Of a stretch of 64,000 nucleotides of DNA, positions 24,401 to 38,300 are shown in pieces; position 1 is the first letter of the stretch, and each line of letters opens with the position of its first letter. The DNA is taken from the NCBI GenBank assembly GCA_031002005.1, contig JARYHS010009186.1, positions 101,837,992 to 101,901,991 of the forward strand, in the 5' to 3' direction. The position numbers were made by a program, and so were the translations under genes. The notes under the pieces are model-generated. The model saw nothing but the letters and a program-made list of their open reading frames with translations. It had not been told where the DNA came from and searched no databases. This stretch comes from Vandiemenella viatica (taxonomy: Eukaryota; Arthropoda; Insecta; Orthoptera; Morabidae).

Positions 24401-27400
24401 TATTTTTTATTTGTGTATCTAATAAATTGACTCTTCTTTGCATTTATCTTCATCCCATGTTTACCAACCCAACTAGATATCCTGTCCAGATCACCCTGCA
24501 ACTGTTTACAATCCTCTATTGTTTTGATTCTAGACTTGATTAGAATGCAAATAATTATTTTAGCTCCATCTCTTCATATTAGATTTTTCTTTCTTCATGA
24601 CTAATGTAAGTGTAAAATTGTTTTAGAAATTAATAATTCATGATATATAACTTATGTAATACACATCAGAAAATTACAAATAAATTGACAGCATAAGAAA
24701 TGTATTTGTTAAAAACATTCAAACAAAATGTTATAATTGCCTGTTCTTTACCAAAAGCATAAAGAATAGTAATGCTTGGAAAGGATAAATAATTATACAG
24801 TAGCATATTTACTGAGATACTGCATTATTGCAGTGTTAATAGTGTTTTGGTCACTGTCTCAAAAGTTTATTTGGAAACAGTTATTGTATTTGCTATTCTT
24901 TGAAGCAAGTTATAAGCAATAGCAGTAGCTGATTGGCATTTTCGCCAATAATGAGAGTTGAGATACGCTAAACACCTTTTCCTATGTTGATGATTTAGAA
25001 TTTTATGCGGCATTATATCTGACATTTTCTGAACTTGTCACCCTGTCCATCATCGTTGATAAAAATATTTTAATATAGTATAAGGGAGAATGTTTTTAGA
25101 TTGTACCCTTCTTTAAAGGGGGTCTGGAATGTGAAAGGAAGCATAAAAGAAACAAAAAATCATGCAGAATTGTGTAGGAGCACAAAGAGCAGAAGTGAGG
25201 TGGGCATAGATTTCTCCACATATAATAAAACTGTAAAAATGTCTGTATGTCAAATTTAGTTCAAAAAGTGTATTTGTAATGTACTGAAATGATACCAAAA
25301 CCGTAAAATTTTGAATTTTTGTGTTTGCATCTCTGTAGGCGCGTTATGTGAAAACTAATGTATTCATTTTAATGAAAGTGAATATATGATATATCATTGA
25401 TTAACATACTTTTTATACTGATTATTAACTAAGGTTCTAGTGTTTGATATGTCAAAATGGTAAATTTTGATATTTTTGTCTGTTTGTGTGCACATTACAC
25501 AAAAATGAACAAAGTGGTAGGTTAGGTTATAGGTTGCTTTTTATCCAAATTAGCTGTAAATGTTGTAGAGACTAAAACTGTAAATTTTACAATTTTTCTC
25601 TGTCAGTGCACACTTCAAGCAAAAACTAATTAACATATTTCAACAAAATTAGCACAGTAAGGGTTGTGTCTTGGATTAACATGTGAAAAAAATGAAGAAG
25701 AAGAAAAAAAAACAATTGTACCTCAGAATGGAGTGTTTTCTAATGAAATGCAGCATATTGGTGATTTATGCATATACAGTACTAATAAGTTCCCATATCA
25801 GCATATGCTTACTCTTAGATACATAAATAGTTCACTTACTTCCCAATATATGGCAACATTGACCTTTTATATGTGATGATGATGTGTTTAAATCATATGA
25901 ACTATATAATTGTTTGGTTAGTAGTCCAGTTGGGAATTCACCTGACAATTTATAAACATTCTGATGAATCAGTTTTTTTTTCCATACATGCATAAGGAGG
26001 ACAGAAATTTTCCTCTACTCTTTGCTCCCTAGCCATCATTTCTTTGATAGCTCATCAGTGAATTAACAAAATAAGGTCCAATTTCGATATGGACGAAGTC
26101 GTGTACACACCTGGTCTTACTAGATGTGTCTGATTTACATCTCTATTCAGTTATCCTCTGTTGGTAATGTATTTAATTGTTCCTTGCACTCCCTGTCCTC
26201 CCATTAAATAATACCAATGCTTGGTCTTTCCATGATGCACACTTACATCTCATACACATGCAGTACCCGCTGAATAATTTAAGCCATTAAACATTATTAG
26301 TCTCAAATGTCTGATATGTATGTGGTTTTTAGGTTTCTGGTTCTCAGCTAAAAGAATTGGACAATGCTCTTGCTGCAGTAGAAAAAGAAGAATCTGTTGC
26401 TAAAGCTAATGAGAAGGTCAATAAAGACACTTTAGCCAAAGAAATAAAGAGAAAAACCCAAATGGAAAAATCGTTGAAGGAGGTAAGACATTGTTTATAA
26501 TGTAGCACCAATCATTTTCACAATTAGTGTGAACTTTGTTTCTGGGATTTTGATTATGTTCCGCCATTTGTAAGCTGTTTCGGAATGCATTTCTACTTAG
26601 TACTTACTATGCTTCCTAATTTTGGGAAATTGCTTTGTGCAGTTAGAAACCCAGCAACGTTGTCATTCTCATTCTACCTGCATTTGCATATTACTAAGTA
26701 AGAAACTAATCAAATGTCAGTCAAGTTAAAAATAAAAAACACTTTATGCTATTTAGATTGTTATTGCATTTTCACTCGTGCCATGTTAAACAAGAACCTT
26801 ATCAGCAAGCCTTACCATTTCCTGTTTCTACAGATTAATAAAAGTAATGATAGTGTGTATGCCCATAATATTAAATTTGTTTTGTTTATGGATGTGATAA
26901 AAAGTTAATACTGCTTTCTGATAAATGGCAATATTTGTTTTCCTTTATTTAAGTGGTGTACCGTTTAATTACATATATGGCAGTGAGTATTGTGGACCAA
27001 AAGAATCATACATTTCTTAGGGTTTTACTGATGGCTAAAGGTAGTGATAAGGAAATATGAATAAGAAAAGCGAAAGGAACAATTGCTTGCCACAGCTGTT
27101 TGCAGTACAACACAAATGTTTTTTGCAGTATTTCATATATCCATAATCTCACCTAAACCATTTAGAAGAGTGCCTAAATCTACCATTTGTATAGTAAATA
27201 ACTTATATAAACATTTTCTTAATAATGAAGAACTTTTCAACACAATATCTAACCATTTTCATAAAGGACATAAAATTTAAAAAGTTTAATTTCTCAAAGT
27301 TAACGCCATTTGCTACATTCATTTGAATTTCACCATGTGTGTGGGCACGAACAAATGGAAAAGTGTTAAACCAAAAATTAGCAATTAATGAAAAGAATTA

Positions 27401-30400
27401 TCCCAAATTTAAATATCACAGTTTGTTGTCAGCTTCGGTAGACGCATTCTGAATGAAACTGGAGTAGATAAGTAAATTATAAATATGTTTTTAGTAAACT
27501 AAAGAATTTTGTAAATAAGAGCTAGGAAGCTAAAAGTAGGCTTAAATGAGAGAGAGAGATTCTTTTAATAATCAAATCTTATAATAAGCAACTCTTGGTC
27601 ATCTATGAAGTCATCTGTCTCACCATGACGTCAATCTGAGGCCAACCTTTTTTGTCTTTCTTTCTTTCTTTTTATTTTGATTTTTTTGTCCAATTTACGA
27701 ACAGTTATATTGTTCTAGGTGCAGTTCAATTTAGCTAAGCATCAGTAAATAAGTTAACTGTCAGAACACTGAAAGAAAAGTACATATTCAATTTAAATCA
27801 ACATATTATTTGATTTTTCTTAGTTAAAATTCGTTTGATGTAGATTTTTCTTATACATTCTGGGCAGTGATGTTGTTACAGTAAGCTAACATTACATCAT
27901 TTTCAAGATAATGAACATTATTTGATGAAAATTGTACTTAGTCAGTGAAGAAACAAATTGCTAAAATGCTGCATTCAACACGTCAATTTTGATGTGTTTA
28001 CAAGGTATTTATATCCAATGTAGATATTTTAAGTCATTGTTATAATATACTGGAAGGAATGATTTGCCAAAACACTGAAATAAAGATATGTACTGCGTTT
28101 AAATTAATATGTTAATTGTTAGATAAAGGAAACAAAGAAACTGCCGCGAGGCACTGAAAATAAGATAAGATAGGATAGGGAAAATAAACAGCTACCCGTC
28201 ACTTACCACAGATGAAGGCAGGAGGGCGAGACACGTAAAAACACAAAAACAAACGAATTGCACTATATTTCGACTTTAGTCTTAGTCATGTGGGAGGCGA
28301 GACATATGGCAGGGGGAAAGATGTAGTCACATCCCAACCCGCCACATGATATGTCTCGCCTCCCACATGACTAAGTCGAAATATAGTGCAATTCGTCATG
28401 TGGCGGGTTGGGATGTGACCACATCTTTCCCCCTGCCATATGTCTCGCCTCCCACATGACTAATACTAAAGTCGAAATATAGTGCAATTCGTTTGTTTTT
28501 GTGTTTTTACGTGTCTCGCCCTCCTGCCTTCATCTGTGGTAAGTGACGGGTAACTGTTTATTTTCCCTATCCTATCTTATTTTATGTTAATTGTTAGTTG
28601 CTTTTATTACTGATGTAACTACATACTTGTAAATATTTCCAGTAAGTCAAATTTCGATCACAATACAATGAATATATTCGTATGCGGGTAATAGCATCTA
28701 TGAGTTTTGAACAGTTGTGGTTATGTCAAAATGCAGATAGGACCAGACAACCGACACATTTTTTTACAGACTAAATTACAACGATTTTTTTAAATAATTT
28801 AAGCTGCTTTCATAAGCTCTGAGATACTGAAGTTATGGTATTTTTATACAAATGTAAATTGTTCTGTGTTTATTGTGCTGAATGAGACCTGGACTGGGAA
28901 TAAAACCATTAACACACACTATAGCATAAAGTTTTAGGATTCCTGAGTTAATTTGAATTTAATTGGTTACCTAATTCTGATATCATTCATTCAGTAGAAC
29001 TTCCATCTGTCATTGTGTAAACTACAAGCAAAATCTGTACAAATTACAAAATAAGGTTATGAGCATTGCATAACAACAATTCTATTTAGTTACGCAACCG
29101 CAGAGAATGGAATTGTTAGAACACTCCATTAAATCCATTACAGCGGAGGGCATTAGAAATTTTTTTTTTATTATTATTTTTTTTTAAGTAATTTAAATTG
29201 TTTTCATGAAGATTCTGTTACTTAATCATTACATCGTTTTAACTAAAGTTGTTCCACACTGATCGTGATGTATACAGCATAGACTACAATTAAAATTAAT
29301 ATTGTGTGGAATGACATAAGTTATTAAGATTTATTTTTAATTTCCATTGCTTTTAGTGGTACCAAATTTCAGCCACATATAACTCTGCCAGTCATTCAAA
29401 CATTGTCATAGTATCGATAGGAATCATGAATATCTAAAAAGGAAGGTGTCAGAACCTGTGAAGATTTTTTTATCAAGTTTCAATCGACATGCATTAATAT
29501 GCGTGTGATTAAAGCATTGTTTTTCTGGCTGCAATTTTAACGTAGTTTCTGGTTAGGTTGAAACGCTACCTGGACCAGAATGACAACTGAAAGTTTTTGG
29601 TACAGCGCAAGGCACGAGGAACTTTATTTTGAAACACTTCTATTTAGTTAAACAACTTCCAATAAATGAATTGTCAGAACACTGAAAGAAAAGTATATAT
29701 TTCATTTAAATCAGCATATTATTATTTGCTACTTTTTACTGAAATTATTACGTGATTTGAATGAAATTAGTTCCAAATTGAATGCTATCTCTGCACCCTA
29801 CACAGCAATTGAAACTATTACTACATGGCTTAATTTAAGTACCGTAGTTAAGATTTATTTTTAGTATCTTTCATTTTCACTGACTTCATATTAATGGAGT
29901 CATTATTTCAGCCACACGTAAGCTGTGTCGTCCTTTAAAACATTGATTTGCACCACGAATAACAAAAAATAAAGATATAAGAATGTGTGAAGATTTTGAA
30001 TCAAGTTTAAATCACGATACATGATAACATTAAAATGTGATACAGGGAACATATTAATTTGCGTGTGATTGCATCTTTGATTTTCTAGAAGCAGTATTAG
30101 CGGAGTTTGTGGTTTGGCTAAAATGCAACCTGGACCAAGCTGACAACTATTTTGCTACAGCACAAGGAACGAGGAATTACGTTGAGCTTTATTTTATAAC
30201 AATTCTATTTAGCTATGCAATTGAAAAAGAAATGAATTACCAGAACACTCCATTCAACCCGTCATTTTTGATGGGCTTTGGGGCCAGTAATAACGTAATA
30301 GTTAAACAGTAACTTGACATTTAAAGGGAGGAAAATGGAATTTTAGTATTGAAACTTGATGACCTCGCCACGTGTGACTTTTAGAAGTTAATAACTCTTA

Positions 30401-32024
30401 AACAAGAAAATATGTCTTAAATAAATCAGACTATAACATATAAAAGTTTTGGGAAAATCTGATTAAAAATAATGAACCATGAGAAAATGAAATTTTTGTA
30501 ATTAACAAGAAAATAGTGGTTTCCTTCGGGGATAAACTAATATTCCAGAACAATCCAGCTCAAGGATAGCTGAGACTATAAACGAACAGCTCGCTCTTCC
30601 TTGTGGGCGGCAGTCTCAATCTAAACATTGCACTATACGTGTCGCACCGCACGAGAGTTTTTAAAAATGTGATGTTTAAAAGTTTATCAGCTTGCCTCAG
30701 ACTAAGTTTGCGAACACTAATTTTAGTGTCAGAAAAAGAAATGTATAACTAAATTCAGTAACAAACAGTTCTTACAATGTGTTCAGTAGTCTACAATAGC
30801 AGTGCATAAACAATTGAGTAAGCTCGCTCTAATTTGGAGTAGCAAATCTAAGTATTTGCAAGAGTGAATGCTTTTAGCCAGTGTTGTGACTTGAAGAATA
30901 ACCATCTTCAAATGTGATTTCAAATGTCCAATTCGACCTGCAACAATCTTTCTAACATGTGATCTGATACCAGTATTAAATTCATCAACCTTTTAAGAAT
31001 ATATCAAGTTAGCAACAGCAGGGACTTTATTTGGGTGTGTAACCTTTCCACCATTATTTGTTACAGTAATAATACTAAACAGATTGGCGACTGAAATATA
31101 TGAACTGAGCAACATACTGCAACACCCCTTTTTAAAGTAGTAATACTTACTTCTGGCAGTTTGAGCCATATGCAACACTTCTCAAACTGTATACATAAAC
31201 CTTTTGGCGTGCCGACCGATATTTTTTAATGCTTAATTTGCATTATGGGAGGTCAGCCGCATTTATGAAATAATTAGGCCCTTTTCTTCAAATAATAACA
31301 CTTTACTATTCTTAATGCCTTGATTTAATTTCATCAAATTAAACTACACAACCAAATTCACAGCTAACTTCTTAACTATCCCCAGAGATTCTAGATTCTA
31401 TTTCTTGTTGAATGCAACAATATTATTCTATATTTACCACAGTATTATACACACTACTGTCTGTGGAAGCCAGTTACAATTAAATATTTACATCTTTTTT
31501 TACAAATTATTTATCATTATGAAATTAACACACACACAAAAAAATGAAAATCAATTGGGAATTATAATTAACTACGATATCTGCACCGTGTATAACAGAT
31601 ATGTTATAATCTTCAAGAAAAGGTTTCAGGCAGTAACACACACAGCCATCACAGTTATAATTTAATGTGTGAATGTTGCATAACCCCAAGCAACATTTCC
31701 TCATTGCAAGTAGCCAAAGCGGCCAAAATATAAAGGCATGGCCAAACCAAAAGGAACACCGAGGAATATCTTGTTTATGTTGATTGTTCCTGCAACATGT
31801 TCCATCACAATGCCTAATGTTTCTCATTGTTTATGTCAACAGAGACAAAAGTTCTTCTAAATAATAAAAAATTATAGCAATCTCAGTTTTCAACTTTTGG
31901 TTGCTGAATTGTTTCGAGAAGTAAAGAGCGACTAATTTTTCTGAAATTTATGTTTTAATTTCTATTTGAGGTTCTCGTTTTAACTATTTATGGCATCCCC
32001 CCCCCCCCCCCACCTCTCTCTCTT

Positions 32025-32079
<55 letters not shown>

Positions 32080-32333
32080 AGTTTGTGGTAGTGAGCTCTT
32101 TATTTAGCAAGATAGTTTGTTAGTTTTAAAAGTTTTGACTTTTTTGTCTTTTAAATTTTGAAAATACACGCAAAATGGGTCTACAAATGCAAATCTGTAT
32201 GTTACTTTTGGTTTATCTCAAAACTACGTGACCGTGCATTGAAGTATAAAGTGGATATGTTCTAAAGCTTATTAAATGAACTCTGGAGATTCTTAATAAA
32301 TTTCAGATGTTGCACAAATTAAGATTCCAATAA

Positions 32334-32385
<52 letters not shown>

Positions 32386-35300
32386 TTAGGCGAGTTTGTT
32401 TAGTGCTACTATTTGTGAAATTACCAAAATTACTTTTTAAAAATTCATCGGATTAAACTTTAGTCTTACGAAACACCAGACTTTCGATTTTGATCTTTAG
32501 ATTATGTATAAACTGTCTTTGACTTATTTTGTGTTTGTGATGTGTATGTAGATATTGTTACAGTATACAGTCAAAACATCTAAGTTGACTATAATGGTAA
32601 AAAAATGTTCACCTCAAATTTACACATTTGAAATAGAGAACAAACAATACAAAATGTGTTAGTTAACAATTTATTTGATATGCAGAAGGATGGTGGACAT
32701 CACTTAACAAAATTGTGTTTTATTCTTGGTGGTTATAAATTGTGAGCCTTAAGCAGATATATAGCAAATAATTGAAACCCAGGTTGCCTTTCAAGACATC
32801 CACAGCCTCTGCTGATATTACTGCTTGAAAATCCAAACCTGAACGAAACTACTGAACTGATTTTGATAGGGGTTTAACAGTTTTAAATCATAGATTAAAA
32901 CTTAAAATCAGAAGTATCTGCAGGAAACGAAAGTCTCTTCTGAATGTAATACTCTTTTTACTTTTAATATGGCATAACTTTAAACTGACTGTTTTCACAC
33001 TTTGAAAGTTTATGGTCTTACCTAAAATTTGAAATTTATATTATTGTGTTACTTTAACCAGGATGAAGCAGAAAATTAACATCTCACCAAAACAGCAACG
33101 AAGATGTATGGTGTTATTGTAATGCCATCTATCATTTATTTCTAAAAAAAATTTTTGCTGTCACTTCTCAGTTTCTCTAAGTATCAGGTACTCAGCCTTT
33201 ATATTCATTAAATGTCCATAGTTTATTGAAGCCAATGAATTAAACTAATTTATCAATTCTGGTAGAAGATTTAACATGATGTAAGATGTTGGTAGCAAAT
33301 TTTTATTTGGCACAGCTTTGTTTGCAAGGACAGTAGAGACTGCTTTAATGAGGAAAACACATCTAAAAAAAACTAAATCCCTCTTGCACTGTTGATTTAT
33401 AACATAATTCGTAACAAATGTTAATTAATGATGTAATGTACAAGTTGACAAAAAGCTACTGATAGCTGCTCTGGTTCACATTAATAAAGTCAATGGTTAA
33501 AGCTAGCATGTAATAAATTATGAAAAATATATTACAGTAGCTGCCAATGCTCTGCTCTGTTAAGTGAACAGACTATAATTGTGACCTGTTTAAATGTAAT
33601 TTTGATGCTAATGATGTTCCCATGAAACTCCACATTTATGTTTCTCTACTTATAAAATAGGCCCGTTTACACGCACGGTTTTTTCCGACGGTTTTGGAGC
33701 GTACGCTCCAGGCTCGCGCATCAATCCTTTACGTGTAAATGCTCGGTGGTCAGAGAGGCCTGGCGCGCGCTCTGAATGCGCACATCTGGCGCGCAGGTCT
33801 AACAGGGCCTAGCGTTTATTGTCGGTCTGCAGTCTTGATGCGTCAGTACTTGTTCGTTGTTGGTTCCAATTTCTGGGTGACTTTATTTAACTTTAGACTG
33901 CTTTAACAAATAAAAATTTATATCTTGAAAAATGTGGTCAAGAGATAATTTGGAATAATTTATAGAAATTTATAATAATTTTTCATGTTTGTGGAAGGTA
34001 AAATCAGATGAGTACAAAAACGAAAATTTAGAAAATCGTGCATATGGTAATTTGGTAGAATTCAGCAGGGTAAATGTATGTAAAAGTGCAAACAAAGATT
34101 TCGTCATTAAAAAAATCTAGTAATTCGGGGAGCATTTCGAAAAGAACTGAGAAAAATATATGCAAGCAATTTCAAATCTTAAAGAGATCTTCCAGTTGCC
34201 AAAAAACAAAGAGTAGCAGCCAAACGTTCCTTTGCAGTTATACTCTTCCTCATGACAGTATTTGTGGAGATACTAAGTTTAAAATGTAGTCAAATGTCGA
34301 ATTGCCCATTCGTAGATATTTTTGAAATCATCTGGGTCATTTTCTCGAAGCTCTCTCAAAAGAGGCATGTGTCCTATAGATCTCTCTTTTGGCACCATAT
34401 TTTCACCCATATTCACTTTGTTTTATTATTATATCTGTACCGAAAAATATATGTAAAGCAGCACATACTAATTTCTTTTCGAAGACATTTTAAATACACT
34501 TATAAACACAAGCACAGTTAACAAAAACAACAATGATCTGAAAACCGAAACTTTGCAAGCTGGACCGTCTACAAAACTTTCCAACCCGGCGGAAAGTCCA
34601 TGCGCCACGCGATAATGGTCATTTTTGGCGCGTACGCTCCAACCCGCAGTCCTGGCGTGCGCGACTGGAGTGTTGACCATTTTTGGTCTCAAGCTCTAGG
34701 AGCGACGCTCCAAACTCACGCTCCGGCGCGGCAGTCCGGAGCGCCGTTCCAAACCGACAGTTTGGCGCGTATGTGTAAACGGGCCTAATATCAAGTAAAA
34801 TATCATTCTCAAACAGCTGAACTAAAGTGTGACAGAGACGTTACATGTTGACTTTATCCACCAATGTCTTGGAACAGATTGAGAAAATGTAAATCAGCTG
34901 GTCCTGTTATGGTTACAACCAAAAACTAGGGCAAAATTTATATTTAATTAGCTACACAAGGGAAATATTTTTTATGAGAATTATATTTTGATCCTTGAGC
35001 ATGAATGAAATTTTATAATATTTGCTCTTAGAGAAAAGAAGAATAAAGTGTAGGCTACTATGATGATAAATCAAGAGACAAGCTAATGGAGGTTGGTTTT
35101 GTAAGATATAAATTGGTTGCTAAGAGTACTAGTTGGTGCGAAAAGAAGAACCTTGCATCTTCGGATATGAGATAATTTCAATGTAGTTTCTTGATGAGAA
35201 AAAGGAAGCACTTTTAAAATTGTTTGAAATGTAAAGGACTGAGTTCCTTATAGTTATAATTCGAACAAACCACACGGTTATGCAACAACCAGACCAGACA

Positions 35301-38300
35301 TTTTTGTGAGAGCAGTGTTGAATAGTGGCAGGATTAGGCACTTAAGGTTTTTACTTTTATGAAATGTTAACTTTAAATTGTGACTCCGCCAGGCATAAAA
35401 TGCACTCAAGAAATGAACTCGTGCTTCATGTTATTCATCATTAAAATTACAAATTCTAATGTCAATTGCACATCAGTCCTTTATGGTGAGGATGTAGTAC
35501 TTTGTTTTAATATCCTCCATGCAGACCAGTGGCTTGTACTCCTATGGCAAGCATTTCTTCTAGAGCTTTTTGTTGGATGTCATTGAAGTAAATTAATTAC
35601 CTGTGCTTCTTGAAGCACAGGGTGTTTCAAAAAGAATATACGTATTACAAAGTATTCTTTTGTCCAAACTGTCGATCGCTGTGCCCCGGCTCGGCTATTG
35701 GAGAAACGAATACATATTCTAGTTTATTTAATAGCCGCTAGATGTCAGTCGTCTTGTGTTATTCTTGGTAACCGTCATATGTTTAAAATGGCTACTCCAC
35801 AGCAGAAATCATTTTGTGTTATCGAGTTTGCGAAGTGCAATTCCGTGATTACAGTGCAAAGACGTTTCAGGTTGAGGTACCAAATGCATCCTCCAAATGG
35901 GTGGAACATTCGTAGATGGTATCGACAGTTTGTAGATACCGGATGTGTATCTAAAGGAAAGAGTCCTGACCGCCCACGTGTTTCTGAGGCACAAGTTGCA
36001 CGAATTCAAACTGCTTTCCAACGTAGTCCAAAATCAACTCGTCGTGCCAGTCGGGAGTTACAGCTACCTACAACAACAATTTGGCATGTTTTGAGATGTT
36101 GCTTGTTTATGAAGCCGTACAAGTTACAGTTGTTACAAGCTCTGCGTCCTGATGACAAACGGAAATGTGTGGCATTTTGTAACGAGATTAATGATGCTAT
36201 TGACAATGATAACACTTTCGCACAACGCATCGTTTACAATGATGAAGCGACTTTCCATGTTAGTGGTCAGGTAAACAAACACAATGTTCGAATTTGGGGT
36301 CTACAGAACCCACGTGCAGTCATTGAACATGTACGAGATTCGCCTAAAGTCAATGTGTTTTGTGCGATATCCCGATCATCTGTTTATGGCCCATTTTTCT
36401 TTGATAGAAACACGGTTAACGGTCAGCAGTATCTCGCTATGTTACAAAACTGCTTTTCTCTGAGGCTGCATGAAGACAACTTCATTTTTCAACAAGACGG
36501 GGCACCCCCTCACTGGAGTCGCCAAGTGCGTGAATATCTGAATGAAACTCTACCGAACCGTTGGATTGGTCGTCAAGGAGCTGGCGACTTAGCATACACC
36601 GGATTTGACACCCTATGACTTCTTCCTGTGGGGTTTCATTAAAGACAACGTTTATGTAGTTGCGGAGAAAACGGACGCACCCTGTTGATCAGCTGGGCGC
36701 AAGGTCATTGGTGTCATCCGCTTGGCTAGCTAGCTCCCCAAAGGTAGTGACCTCTCCGGCAATCTCCCGGGGTGCGTGCATGATGTTTGCTGGCCAGAAA
36801 CAGAATGTCTTCTTCCCCGCTTGTTGGCCCCGTCGAAAACTTGCAGGCTCCAGAGTTTTAGCTGAGGCGGGAAATTTCAGCGTGTGGCAGCGTTTGGCGG
36901 GACATCCTCGATCTCCATTGGCACTCCTCATGTAACATAAAAAACTTATGGTTTCTAAAAGTTTGTAACACACTGTTTGATTCGCTGGTTCCCAACAGAG
37001 GTGTTCGCATCCTGACTTTTCTCGGAAGCGTCGTTTCTCTAGTTTCAACTTTCTACTATACCAGGAAAGTCTCTTTCGGCACAGGTTCTATACTGTCCTT
37101 TGAATTTCATTGAATGCGTATAGCTTTTAACTTTTCGGCCTGCCATAAATCGTTCGGTCTTTCAGCGCAGGTAAGAGTCACCTGGCTCTCGCCGATGACA
37201 AAGAAGCGGGGAATGTTCCGGCTCGGCCCAAAACTGGCTAATTCACACGCTAAAATTTCCCGTCACCAAGGGATGTTACAAGCTGATAAAATATCTAAAC
37301 TTTATTTTTTTTAAAAATTAAAGAAGTGTTTTAAACACTAATATAGGGCTATGTGTTTTCCTAATAAACTTTCCCAAATTTGTCACAATAATGTATGGAA
37401 GAGTTATTCTGCTTTAAATTTGCAGACGATTCGCTAATCTAGGTCATGGTAAATATTAAATTGTTTTTAGTTATCAAATCAAACCACTCATTAAAAGCAA
37501 TATTTATCTTTATAAATTGTTATCTTTAAGCTGCTTGAATTACAGTTTCTTCATTTATCAAGAGATCTAACAGCCCTTTTAACATATCTACTTGGGAACC
37601 TAGCACCCTTTATATTGTCTACACCAGCGGTTCCCAACCTTTATTGGTATACGACCCACTTTTAATTTAAAAAAATTTTCGCGACCCACCTAATATGAGA
37701 GTCTATCTAATATCTGAATAGGAACTGTTGTATGACCTCGATACGCTATCGACTATCCCATCCTAAGTAAAGGCAAATTTTCGTACAAAGGATATACTAT
37801 CAACAAAAACAAGAATTCATAATACATAAAATATCAAACATATTAAAATACAACTGGTTTTCCAAGTAGCTTTTAGGTGGAACCACCTGCAGACCCGATT
37901 TCCTGGAATTTCAGTGGTCAACTCGATGAGGTATACTTTGTGCTGCTGCCTCCCGCTTTATTACAAAGATAATGAAAAAAAAGGTGTTTATTATTATGAA
38001 AACACAACTTGCAGTCAGTGAGATTTCTGGCACTGGTGTTTACTGATGACAGCATCGATATTAGGGTTAACACTGGTTAATTTTAACCTTAAGTCGCTTT
38101 CTACACATAGTTTATTTCTGTATTTGTTTTTCATAAACAATAAAGTAGAAAAAGCTCGTTCACACAACTATGTCGTGTTGAACAGCATCAAGAACTTTAC
38201 AGTTAATTTAGAGATTTCTGGATACTCTGCTCTTACATTCATCCAGAAGGAAATTAAGGATTTTTCCTTGAAAATTGTCTTTATAGAAGAATCGCAAGAT

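Noticed and set aside
36660..37048. Open frames of 91 and 119 residues on both strands
   Set aside because: They arise from the GC-rich island, lack any recognisable domain and have no splice or promoter context.
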